DNA of 64,000 bases from CBDHFF01 sp965262395 (GTDB lineage Bacteria; Pseudomonadota; Alphaproteobacteria; Rickettsiales; Anaplasmataceae): the NCBI GenBank assembly GCA_965262395.1, contig OZ253531.1, positions 310,001 through 374,000 of the forward strand, given 5' to 3'. This document shows positions 17,943 to 26,084 of this stretch, one piece after another. Positions within the stretch are counted from its first letter, which is position 1, and each line of letters begins with the position of its first letter. The notes beneath the pieces are model-generated. The model was given only the letters and a program-made list of their open reading frames with translations. It had not been told where the DNA came from and made no database searches. A program made the translations under genes and the position numbers.

Positions 17943-20126
17943 ATGGGTAAAGATATAGAACACGGCTTGGGCAGAGATGTAAAGAATATAGTCATAGTGT
18001 TCTTGATCATTGCTGGTGTGTTGGGATTTGCTCTCTATATGTCGGGTATTATCTTTGTTGGGCTGCAATGGGGGCCAGAATATATTAATTTCAAGGCTAT
18101 ACAGCCTAATTTTGTTGATTTCCCAAGGAGCTTGTGGCCAACGATATTCATCTATATGGCAAACTTTTTTACCTATACTAGTGATGTCCAGAAAAATCTA
18201 TTGATCGGGGCTGGTATACCTTTTGGGATTATTATTATCATTTTAATTAAAACAAGAGAGCAGTTATTGGCTTGGAGGCCGTTTGATGAAGAAGAGTCTC
18301 TGCATGGTAATGCAGACTGGGCAACAGAATCAGATATAAGAAAGATAGGACTTCGTGCCAGAAAAGGCAAGTTGTTAGGTAGAGATAAGCGTGGTTATTT
18401 GGTAGCAGACGATTGTCAGCATGTATTATTATTTGCTCCCACAGGTTCTGGTAAGGGTGTTGGTTTTGTAATTCCAAACTTATTATATTGGGAAGAATCC
18501 GTGATATGTCATGATATTAAACTGGAAAACTATGAATTAACTAGTGGATACAGGAAGAGGCTTGGTAATAAAGTGTATTGCTGGAGCCCAGCTGATCAAG
18601 ATGGTATAACGCACTGTTATAATCCATTAGATTGGATAAGTAAGAAACCAGGTCAAATGGTAGATGATGTACAAAAGATTTGTAATTTATTATTACCAGA
18701 ACAAGATTTCTGGGTGAATGAGGCTCGAAGCTTAGTATTAGGGATAATATTGCAGTTATGTGCTGTGCCAGAAAAGCCTAGATCTTTTGGTGAATTAGTA
18801 AGAACACTAAGAAGTGATGATGTGCATTATAATATGGCGGTTTCTTTAGACACGTATGGGGGTAAAATGCACCCTGTTGCTTACATGAATACAGCTGCAT
18901 TCTTACAAAAAGCTGATAAAGAGCGTTCAGGTGTAATATCTACGGCAAACTCTTCGCTAGAGCTGTGGGCAAACCCAATTATTGATACTGCTACTGCTTC
19001 TAGTGATTTTGATTTCATGCAGTTTAAGAAAGAGCGAACAACTGTGTTTGTCGGCTTAACACCAGATAACTTGAAACGTCTGCAACCGTTGATGCAGGTC
19101 TTTTATCAGCAAGCAGTTGAGTTTATGAGTAGACATATGCCTACTCCAGAAGAAAAGTATAGGGTATTATACTTATTGGATGAGTTCCCAACTCTTGGTA
19201 AAATGGAATTATTTCAAACTAGTATCGCTTATATGCGTGGGTATTGTTGTTCTTTATTCTTGATTGTGCAAGATACACAGCAATTATCAGGCATATACGA
19301 AGAAACGGGGATGAATTCATTCCTATCTAACTGTACATATCGTATTACGTTTGCTGCCAATAATATTGAAACAGCCAATTTAATTTCACAGCTATGTGGT
19401 AATAAAACAGTGAAGGCTAAATCATTAAATGCTCCGAAATATTTAGATTTGAATCCTTCAGCACGTTCATACCATATTTCAGAAAGTCAAAGAGCATTGT
19501 TATTGCCTCAAGAAGTAATTACACTGCCTCGTGATGAACAGATATTACTAATTGAATCATCGCAGCCTATTAAGTCTAAAAAGATTAAATATTATGAAGA
19601 CCCAACTTTCATCAGAAGATTGATGAAGCAAACTTTTGTACCAATACAAGAGCCTTATGATCCTCGTAATGACCAAAAGAAAGAAGAAGAAAGTACTGAG
19701 GAAGTAGAATCGGACGCTTCTGAAGATTCTTCTGCGATTGAAGCCCCTAAGAAAGAGGATGCTGCTGTCGTTCAGGATGTCCCTGATGACACGGACGAAC
19801 CAGAGGAAGAGGATGATGATTACGAAGAGGATGATGATTACGAAGAGGATGAAGAAGACGACGATGAAGAAGACGACGATGAAGACGAAGATGAAGCAGA
19901 TTCTGAAGTAGAAGACGACGATGACGAAGATGATGACGAAGATGAAGACGATGAAGAAGACGATGACGACGATGAAGAAGACGATGAAGAAGACGACGAA
20001 GATGAAGCAGATTCTGAAGTAGAAGACGACGATGACGACGATGAAGATGAAGACGACGAAGATGATGAAGATGATGACGCAGAAGAAGACGATGAAGAAG
20101 ACGACGATGATGAGAAAAAGGGTTGA
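17943..20126 (+). CDS. virD4: Type IV coupling protein VirD4 with long acidic tail
   Basis: Inner-membrane coupling ATPase that brings substrates to the T4SS. GAGGT precedes the ATG. Two N-terminal transmembrane segments (about residues 15-45 and 60-100) are followed by the TraG/VirD4 domain. Walker A is APTGSGKG (K171), Walker B is LYLLDEFPTLGKME, and SLFLIVQDTQQL is also characteristic. The conserved domain ends near residue 575. The last 150 residues are almost pure Asp and Glu, with the block DEADSEVEDDDD repeated 37 residues apart. A tail this long and acidic is not part of the usual family core. The gene ends 3 bp before the convergent TerC gene. Confidence 0.96.
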   Translation: MGKDIEHGLGRDVKNIVIVFLIIAGVLGFALYMSGIIFVGLQWGPEYINFKAIQPNFVDFPRSLWPTIFIYMANFFTYTSDVQKNLLIGAGIPFGIIIIILIKTREQLLAWRPFDEEESLHGNADWATESDIRKIGLRARKGKLLGRDKRGYLVADDCQHVLLFAPTGSGKGVGFVIPNLLYWEESVICHDIKLENYELTSGYRKRLGNKVYCWSPADQDGITHCYNPLDWISKKPGQMVDDVQKICNLLLPEQDFWVNEARSLVLGIILQLCAVPEKPRSFGELVRTLRSDDVHYNMAVSLDTYGGKMHPVAYMNTAAFLQKADKERSGVISTANSSLELWANPIIDTATASSDFDFMQFKKERTTVFVGLTPDNLKRLQPLMQVFYQQAVEFMSRHMPTPEEKYRVLYLLDEFPTLGKMELFQTSIAYMRGYCCSLFLIVQDTQQLSGIYEETGMNSFLSNCTYRITFAANNIETANLISQLCGNKTVKAKSLNAPKYLDLNPSARSYHISESQRALLLPQEVITLPRDEQILLIESSQPIKSKKIKYYEDPTFIRRLMKQTFVPIQEPYDPRNDQKKEEESTEEVESDASEDSSAIEAPKKEDAAVVQDVPDDTDEPEEEDDDYEEDDDYEEDEEDDDEEDDDEDEDEADSEVEDDDDEDDDEDEDDEEDDDDDEEDDEEDDEDEADSEVEDDDDDDEDEDDEDDEDDDAEEDDEEDDDDEKKG
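19890..20040 (+). repeat. 111-bp in-frame duplication in the virD4 acidic tail
   Basis: A segment beginning GATGAAGCAGATTCTGAAG occurs at 19890 and again at 20001, exactly 111 bp (37 codons) apart. It lies within about 320 bp of GAY/GAR codons (19800-20115), which form a strongly purine-biased + strand. Confidence 0.85.
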
Positions 20127-20129
20127 TTC

Positions 20130-20783
20130 TTAACCTGCAGTACGATATTTAATAATTAAATATGCAGGTGAGATTATTAATAATGATCCATACAAATATG
20201 TCTTGCTTATATGCAGACCTGTTGATGCCAGTATCAATTTTAGTCCGATTACCATCACGAAAATTATACATATCCTCTTTAGATGCACATATTTATTCAA
20301 AATTTTGATCAGCGAGTCCATCATTATAGCTATAATGACCATGGTCACTATGATTACATATGCGATAAGTTCAATATCGGTAGATAGACCGAGGGCTGTA
20401 ATTATTGAATCAAGTGAAAAGACTAAATCTGCCAATATTATGTTCATAATGATTGCTAACGAAGATTTATTTTTTTTATTTATTTCCTTGTGGGCATTAT
20501 TTTGCATATAAAGGCTAGTTGCACCTTGATATATGAGGAATGTACCACCAAGTGCAAATATTATGTTACTAAGCATAATATCACCAATCTTTATAGAGAT
20601 TATCGTATTAATACATATTAATAATAGTATGCGTAGTACTACCGCTAATGAGAGGGCTGCTATCTTCACAAGATGATAATGTTTCTTATCTATATCATTT
20701 AGCAGGATAGAAATAAATAATACATTATCAAGGTTTAGTACTATTTCCAGGATAACTAATATCATGAATGTAGTAATGTCCAT
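20130..20783 (-). CDS. TerC family integral membrane protein
   Basis: 217-aa polytopic protein of the TerC/YkoY/Alx family, linked in other bacteria to manganese or tellurite handling. Signature segments are ILEIVLNLDNVLFISILLND in helix 1 and ILADLVFSLDSIITALGLS in the middle, each with the conserved acidic residue in the membrane. About seven hydrophobic helices are visible. The Asp and Asn residues of the NLDN and SLDS motifs are intact. It is convergent with virD4 with only a 3-bp gap and is followed upstream on the same strand by an unknown membrane protein. The substrate is not certain; Mn export is the best family-based guess. Confidence 0.88.
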   Translation of the reverse strand: MDITTFMILVILEIVLNLDNVLFISILLNDIDKKHYHLVKIAALSLAVVLRILLLICINTIISIKIGDIMLSNIIFALGGTFLIYQGATSLYMQNNAHKEINKKNKSSLAIIMNIILADLVFSLDSIITALGLSTDIELIAYVIIVTMVIIAIMMDSLIKILNKYVHLKRICIIFVMVIGLKLILASTGLHISKTYLYGSLLIISPAYLIIKYRTAG

Positions 20784-20794
20784 GTCTTTGATAC

Positions 20795-21334
20795 CTAGTC
20801 TTTTTTAATTTTGAGTGAATTATCTAACCGTTCATTGACCTTTTTTAGTATATTTTGTTTAATAAGCAGAGCTTCTTCCTTGGTGTACTCTACGTTTTGT
20901 GATGAATCTGGAGCTGTGTAGTTATGATGGTGCCTATGTTTCTCCCGCAGGGCTTCTTCTCGGTTATCCTTATTATATTCTTTATTGCTATTACCTTTGA
21001 ACATCATCCGGATGATGTATCGACCGGCTATAGGAGCGAATTTCCAAGTAAGATAAGGGGTTGTGTAGGACAATAGTAGTTTGATAGATACCATGAAGCC
21101 AAGTAACTCTCTTTGTGGCCACCACCAGTATACAACAGTATTATATTGCATCATAGCTATCCTGATTGGTTTGTACAGCAATCCTGAATTTATTGTTGTT
21201 TCTACTCCATAGAAAAAAGACGACATAAGTACACCAGATATGTAGGTGTATAGCATCAACAACAATACAGTTGGCAAGAAAGTTGAAAGATTAGCCAATA
21301 TTGAGGTAATCAGAGTTAGTCTATATAATAGCAT
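20795..21334 (-). CDS. Uncharacterised membrane protein
   Basis: I do not recognise this 179-aa protein. The ATG at 21334 is used; an in-frame GTG at 21346 would add four residues. Hydrophobic segments lie at about residues 8-38 and 75-100, separated by an aromatic patch (VVYWWWPQRE). The C-terminal 70 residues are polar and His/Lys/Glu-rich (EKHRHHHNYTAP) and end in a likely coiled coil (EEALLIKQNILKKVNERL). It lies 11 bp upstream of terC on the same strand and just after tRNA-Gln, so the three may be co-transcribed. Function unknown. Confidence 0.6.
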   Translation of the reverse strand: MLLYRLTLITSILANLSTFLPTVLLLMLYTYISGVLMSSFFYGVETTINSGLLYKPIRIAMMQYNTVVYWWWPQRELLGFMVSIKLLLSYTTPYLTWKFAPIAGRYIIRMMFKGNSNKEYNKDNREEALREKHRHHHNYTAPDSSQNVEYTKEEALLIKQNILKKVNERLDNSLKIKKD

Positions 21335-21359
21335 GTCATAGCACACAGGGTCTCAAGAT

Positions 21360-21434
21360 TGGTTGGGATGGAAGGATTCGAACCTACGATACACGATATC
21401 AAAAACCGATGCCTTACCACTTGGCTACATCCCA
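21360..21434 (-). tRNA. tRNA-Gln (anticodon TTG)
   Basis: A 75-nt cloverleaf on the minus strand with acceptor TGGGATG pairing with CATCCCA, discriminator A and encoded CCA. The D arm GCCAAGTGGTAAGGC and T loop GTTCGAATC are canonical. The anticodon loop TTTTGAT gives TTG (Gln). The anticodon stem has one T-T mismatch at its base. Confidence 0.93.
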
Positions 21435-21588
21435 ACACAGTTCAGCATTATATACTAAATCTAATAAGGTATGCAAATTATTTTTACAAAATTTTTACAT
21501 TTGATGATATATACACATAACATGTAACTTTCATTGCTGTTTTGGATCATATATAGTAGCGATTATTAGTTAGCTACAAGTAAGATTT

Positions 21589-22245
21589 ATGGATAATACG
21601 GACAAGTATATTAGGTCATATGGTAGAATTAAAGGCAAAGGAGATTTATATAGTCTAGAGCATTTGCCCGAATATAATATGCAGAACGAATCACTAGATG
21701 AACTGAAAAATAGATATGAGAAGATGTATTTGGAAATCGGTTTTGGTTGTGGTGATTTTATTTGTCAATCTGCAAAGGTTGATAGTAATATTGTCTGGGT
21801 GGGCTGTGAAGCCTACCTTAATGGTATTAATTCATTATTATTTAGAATAAAAGATCAGGATATTAGCAATATTCGTATATATTCTGGTGATGCACGTCAA
21901 TTTATAAATAGTGTTGGGCAAATGCTGTTTGACAGGGTATTTATATTATTTCCTGACCCATGGCCCAAGCATAAACACAATAAGCGCCGCCTCATATCCG
22001 TAGATCTTCTGCGTTCTTTGTGTAATGTAATGTATAAAAATGCGGAGTTAATTATAGTAACTGATTCTGATGACTACTCTGCGAAGATTAGATTATGTCT
22101 GAATTCAGTTAACAATATTTTGAATTATAAATACTTAATGAATCAGTTGCCAGATAATTTTTTTGAGACTAAATATTACAAGAAGGCAGTGAATTTAGGG
22201 CATAGCATTCATTATTATCAATGTTTTAATAAAATGGAGGAATAA
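21589..22245 (+). CDS. trmB: tRNA (guanine-N7)-methyltransferase
   Basis: SAM-dependent enzyme that forms m7G46 in tRNA. The SAM-binding motif I reads LEIGFGCGDF, and the family signature FPDPWPKHKHNKRRLI is complete. The C-terminal catalytic region (DSDDYSAKIR, and FETKYYKKAVNLGHSIHYY near the end) is also present. The length of 218 aa is normal. It stands alone on the + strand, convergent with gmk across a duplicated 123-bp spacer. Confidence 0.95.
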   Translation: MDNTDKYIRSYGRIKGKGDLYSLEHLPEYNMQNESLDELKNRYEKMYLEIGFGCGDFICQSAKVDSNIVWVGCEAYLNGINSLLFRIKDQDISNIRIYSGDARQFINSVGQMLFDRVFILFPDPWPKHKHNKRRLISVDLLRSLCNVMYKNAELIIVTDSDDYSAKIRLCLNSVNNILNYKYLMNQLPDNFFETKYYKKAVNLGHSIHYYQCFNKMEE

Positions 22246-22287
22246 TTTTGTATTCCCTATTAGTTATGGACTATATAACAATAGTTT

Positions 22288-22533
22288 TTGAATATTGAAT
22301 GATAACCCAGGAAAATCATGCAATGTTCCACCGCTAATGATTTTTCATTAGTTGTATATTGGACTTGAATATCGTGTAATACAATATTCAATTACATGAA
22401 CCCAATAATCTTTGAATATTGAATGATAACCCAGGAAAATCATGCAATGTTCCACCGCTAATGATTTTTCATTAGTTGTATATTGGACGAATTGAATATC
22501 GTGTAATACAATATTCAATTACATGAACCCAAT
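22288..22533. repeat. 123-bp tandem duplication between convergent genes
   Basis: Two near-identical copies start at 22288 and 22411. Each holds a hairpin CTAATGA-TTTT-TCATTAG and the outer inverted pair TTGAATATTG and CAATATTCAA. The copies differ by a short indel near GGACTTGAA/GGACGAATTGAA. It lies between the 3' ends of trmB and gmk, so the hairpins could end transcription from either side. Confidence 0.9.
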
Positions 22534-22573
22534 CGACAGAGATGGAATATCAATCCTGATACAGCTTCCTGTA

Positions 22574-23215
22574 TTACTTTATAGGTTCATCATGATGCAT
22601 TAGATTATCCTCAATGAACTCTAATACATGTTCTTTCCTATTAGTGAGTTTCACTCTTTCTGCTCGGATGATGGACAATATATCGTCACGTGCTTGATTT
22701 AGATCATGGTTGAGGATGACATAATCATAGCGTTTATAGAGCTCTATCTCCTCTCGTGCAGTGTCCATCCTTCGGTTGATTTCTTCTGTACTGTTATGTC
22801 CTCTTTTTGTAATTCTTTCTTTAAGTTCTGTCATAGATGGCGGGAGCATGAATATAAAAACAGCATTGCTCAGCTTTTTTTCTGCAAGTTGATGTGCACC
22901 CTGCACATCAATAATTAGCAAGGCGTCATCACCTTTATTTAGTATTTCATCTATCTGATTTTTTGATGTTCCATAATAATTTCCGAATACAGAAGCATGT
23001 TCTAGAAATTTACCTTCCTTCTTTAACTGCTCGAATTCACTAATAGTTAAAAAATAATAATCTCGACCATGTATTTCATTGTCACGTTTATTTCGGGTTG
23101 TGGATGATATAGATCTCTGCACACCATAGTTTCCATTCAGTATTAAACTACCCACAGTAGTTTTGCCAGTTGCAGAAGGTGCGGAGAGCACAAAAATTAA
23201 ACCGTTCCTTTTCAT
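22574..23215 (-). CDS. gmk: Guanylate kinase
   Basis: Phosphorylates GMP to GDP with ATP. The P-loop is APSATGKTT (residues 12-20, K18). The GMP-binding segments follow: RSISSTTRNKRDNEIHGRDY and FLEHASVFGNYYGTSKNQID. The lid region is ERITKRGHNSTEEINRRM, and DYVILNHDL is near the C-terminus. The start is the ATG at 23215; a TTG at 23230 is also open. The 213 aa is standard. It lies 64 bp downstream of the pentapeptide-repeat gene on the same strand. Confidence 0.96.
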   Translation of the reverse strand: MKRNGLIFVLSAPSATGKTTVGSLILNGNYGVQRSISSTTRNKRDNEIHGRDYYFLTISEFEQLKKEGKFLEHASVFGNYYGTSKNQIDEILNKGDDALLIIDVQGAHQLAEKKLSNAVFIFMLPPSMTELKERITKRGHNSTEEINRRMDTAREEIELYKRYDYVILNHDLNQARDDILSIIRAERVKLTNRKEHVLEFIEDNLMHHDEPIK

Positions 23216-23278
23216 TTTTATTATTATCAATATATGTGTTAGTATTAATTGTAATATATTTCATTATTAATATCAATA

Positions 23279-24694
23279 TTATTGATCTTTAATTTTATAG
23301 CTAGGGCTTTTCCTAATTAATGCTTCATCTATATTGCTGTTAATTAACCGAATATTCTTCAGGCCAGTATCATAGAATTTAGAGGTATTAAAGTCTGTAT
23401 CAAGGAAATATATATTCTTTAATATACTAAGGTTGAAGTGAGCCCCTCGGATCGAAGAATTATTGAAGTATGAATTATAGATATATGCTCTGCTTAGGTT
23501 GGTGTTATTAAAATTTGTATTAGATATATCCACTTCATCCATGATTATATAATCAATGTTGGAGTTGCTGAAATCGGCATTCTGTATCACAGCCCCAGTG
23601 AAATTAGAACCAGAGATAAATGAATATTTAAACTGAGTGTCTTTCAGTAATGCATCCACGAAACAGCTATTACTAGCTTCTGTGTGATTTAGATTGGCAT
23701 TGTCTAGGTTTGTTTTTTCTAAATTGGTTTGATTCAGATTAGAAGCCTCAAGATATGCATTTGAGAGATTTGCTCTGAACATACTGGTGTTTTCAAAGTC
23801 AGTGCCATATATTATTGCATGTGATAAATTGATAAATTTCATTTTCGTTTCTGATAATTTACTTTGTGATATATTGGCATGATGCATATCACAAAAAGAA
23901 AAATCAGCGTTTATGGCATTAGAGTTTTTAATGGTAGATTTAGATAGGTCGGAATAAGAAAAATTAGCATCACTAATATTAGAATTGTTTAAATTGATGC
24001 CGCTTGCTCTAACAGAAGTTGCTTCTATCATATGTAAATTTGCATTCTTTATCTTGGCATTTTTTATGATGCTGCCACTTATATTAGCTCTGCTGAGATT
24101 CGTATTTGAAAGAATAGCGTCCTTAAGATTAGAGTTGAGTATTTGAGCCTTATACATATCAGCATTAGAAAAATTGGCATTTTTTGCATTAGTATTGTTT
24201 AATGAGGCTAAACTTAAGTTAGCATCAGTGAAATTTGCATTCATGATATTGGTTGCATTGAAATCTGCGTTGCGCAGGTTCAGTCCGCTGAAATTAGCTC
24301 CGGCAAGATTTTCATTAAGTTCTCTGAAGACCAATGGTTTGTGTTCCCTTTGTCTTTCCTGTATGAACTCAATAATTTCGACTCTGGTGGTAGATGAATT
24401 ATAGGCCTGCTCTATATTTTCAACGTCTTCTTTTTCTTTTATATTAAGCTCGTCTCGGCTTTTTTTAGTAAGTTCTTTTGAAATCTTTATATCCTTTTCT
24501 GTTGGTGCGAGTGCTTTTTCCTTTGCTTCTTCCGTTTGAATCTTCTTTGGCTGTTGACCAGTATCTTCTTTGGCCTTCATTCCTGGTGGATTGCCTAGTA
24601 AGAGACTATGCACACCGTTGCCCGCGCCATTTGCCTGTGATATGCTGGCTGTATTCAGTATAATGATTATTATCAACAGGTATTTTATATTCAT
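23279..24694 (-). CDS. Exported pentapeptide-repeat protein
   Basis: 471-aa protein. Residues 1-21 form a signal peptide (hydrophobic core IIIIILNTASISQANG). Residues about 30-115 are a Lys/Glu-rich linker. From about 120 to 455 the sequence is an almost unbroken run of pentapeptides of the A(D/N)LXX type (for example ANLSLASLNNTNAKNANFSN), which form a right-handed four-sided beta helix. Many units carry Asn before the central Phe/Leu. Cytosolic members can mimic DNA and inhibit gyrase, but an exported one is more likely structural or surface-associated. No enzyme domain is attached. It is divergent from yggS. Confidence 0.88.
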   Translation of the reverse strand: MNIKYLLIIIIILNTASISQANGAGNGVHSLLLGNPPGMKAKEDTGQQPKKIQTEEAKEKALAPTEKDIKISKELTKKSRDELNIKEKEDVENIEQAYNSSTTRVEIIEFIQERQREHKPLVFRELNENLAGANFSGLNLRNADFNATNIMNANFTDANLSLASLNNTNAKNANFSNADMYKAQILNSNLKDAILSNTNLSRANISGSIIKNAKIKNANLHMIEATSVRASGINLNNSNISDANFSYSDLSKSTIKNSNAINADFSFCDMHHANISQSKLSETKMKFINLSHAIIYGTDFENTSMFRANLSNAYLEASNLNQTNLEKTNLDNANLNHTEASNSCFVDALLKDTQFKYSFISGSNFTGAVIQNADFSNSNIDYIIMDEVDISNTNFNNTNLSRAYIYNSYFNNSSIRGAHFNLSILKNIYFLDTDFNTSKFYDTGLKNIRLINSNIDEALIRKSPSYKIKDQ

Positions 24695-24780
24695 ATTTTT
24701 TTGATACCAATTTTCCTGGGATTGTATGATAATTATATGAACAAAAGGTTGATTATATTATATTTGCATGGAGCTGAGTG

Positions 24781-25422
24781 ATGTCGATATTAGATAACTA
24801 TAAATATATTGTTTCGCAGATTTCGGTGGATTCCAAAGCGACAGAATTGCTGGTGGTCACTAAAGGTAGATTAAGCTCTGAGTTAGAGCCACTACTGGAT
24901 TATGGTCATAGATCGTTTGGTGAGAGTAAATTGCAAGAGGCAAGAGAAAAATGGCAGCCTCTGAGAAGTACATTAGATAATCTGAAATTACATTTTATTG
25001 GTAGATTACAGAGAAATAAATTGAAAGGTATTTTGCAATTATTCGACGTGATAGAGACGCTGGATCGTGACTATATTGCAAAAGAGATTGCCACATATGT
25101 AGCCGATTATGCTCTAGATAATAAAGAGTTCTTAATACAAGTTAATATTGGCGATGAGCCATTGAAAGGTGGCGTGAAATTATCTGTAGTGGGCGAATTC
25201 ATTGAATATTGCATGCATGATCTTGGTTTGAATATTAAAGGTCTAATGTGCCTCCCCCCTAAGGATAAGGTGCCAGATGAATATTTTAATATAATGCGTG
25301 ATAAAGCTAGAAGCTATAATTTTCCTGTTCTAAGCATGGGCATGAGCTCTGACTATATAGCAGCTATTAAGTGTGGCAGTACTAGAGTTAGAATAGGTCG
25401 TAAGATATTTGCTGATCAATAG
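24781..25422 (+). CDS. yggS: YggS family PLP-binding protein
   Basis: Member of the YggS/PROSC (PLPBP) family, which keeps pyridoxal 5'-phosphate homeostasis. It is an alanine-racemase-like TIM barrel without racemase activity. The PLP lysine is K28 in LLVVTKGR. The family motifs FGESKLQEAREKW, LHFIGRLQRNKLKGIL, VNIGDEPLKGGV and LSMGMSSDYIAAIKCGSTRVRIGRKIF are all present. The ATG at 24781 is preceded by GGAG at a 7-nt distance; a GTG at 24778 is less likely. The 213 aa is typical. Confidence 0.95.
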   Translation: MSILDNYKYIVSQISVDSKATELLVVTKGRLSSELEPLLDYGHRSFGESKLQEAREKWQPLRSTLDNLKLHFIGRLQRNKLKGILQLFDVIETLDRDYIAKEIATYVADYALDNKEFLIQVNIGDEPLKGGVKLSVVGEFIEYCMHDLGLNIKGLMCLPPKDKVPDEYFNIMRDKARSYNFPVLSMGMSSDYIAAIKCGSTRVRIGRKIFADQ

Positions 25423-25454
25423 ATTGATACAAGCTCTTATTGTATTAATAGTGT

Positions 25455-26047
25455 ATAGACTGATGAGTTGATGAGTTGATGAATTGATGAACTTATAGAC
25501 TGATGAGTTGATGAATTGATGAACTTATAGACTGATGAACTTATAGACTGATGAACTTATAGACAGATGAGTTCTCTCTTGTCGAATTGGTGCTATATAT
25601 TAATAATCCTGATTATGGAAGGTCCGCATAGAGCTGTATATGAATATTGGTAATCCTGATTAGTGTATAGACTGATAGATTAATAGACAGATGAGTTCTC
25701 TCTTGTCGAGTTGGTGCTATATATGAATAATCCTGATTATGGAAGGTCTGCATAGAGCTGTATATGAATATTGGTAATCCTGATTAGTGTATAGACTGAT
25801 GAGCTGATGAACTTATAGACTGATGAACTTATAGACAGATGAGTTCTCTCTTGTCGAATTGGTGCTATATATTAATAATCCTGATTATGGAAGGTCTGCA
25901 TAGAGCTGTATATGAATATTAATAATCCTGATTAGTGTATAGACTGATGAGCTGATGAACTTATAGACAGATGAGTTCTCTCTTGTCGAATTGGTGCTAT
26001 ATATTAATAATCCTGATTATGGAAGGTCTGCATAGAGCTGTATATGA
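25455..26047. repeat. Complex repeat region: four long modules plus short repeats
   Basis: A module of about 83 bp starting AGACAGATGAGTTCTCTCTT occurs at 25561, 25685, 25833 and 25965. The spacing varies (124, 148, 132 bp) because runs of a shorter unit (AGACTGATGAACTTAT and variants) separate the modules. The region fills the gap between yggS (+) and ppiD (-), which are convergent. No ORF is supported. Confidence 0.9.
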
Positions 26048-26084
26048 AAAATCGTAGCTTTGGTAATCATTGTCTGATCATGTT

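Noticed and set aside
20130..20783. Functional link between the TerC-family gene and the T4SS block
   Set aside because: The gene is convergent, and only its 3' end abuts virD4; nothing beyond position supports a link.
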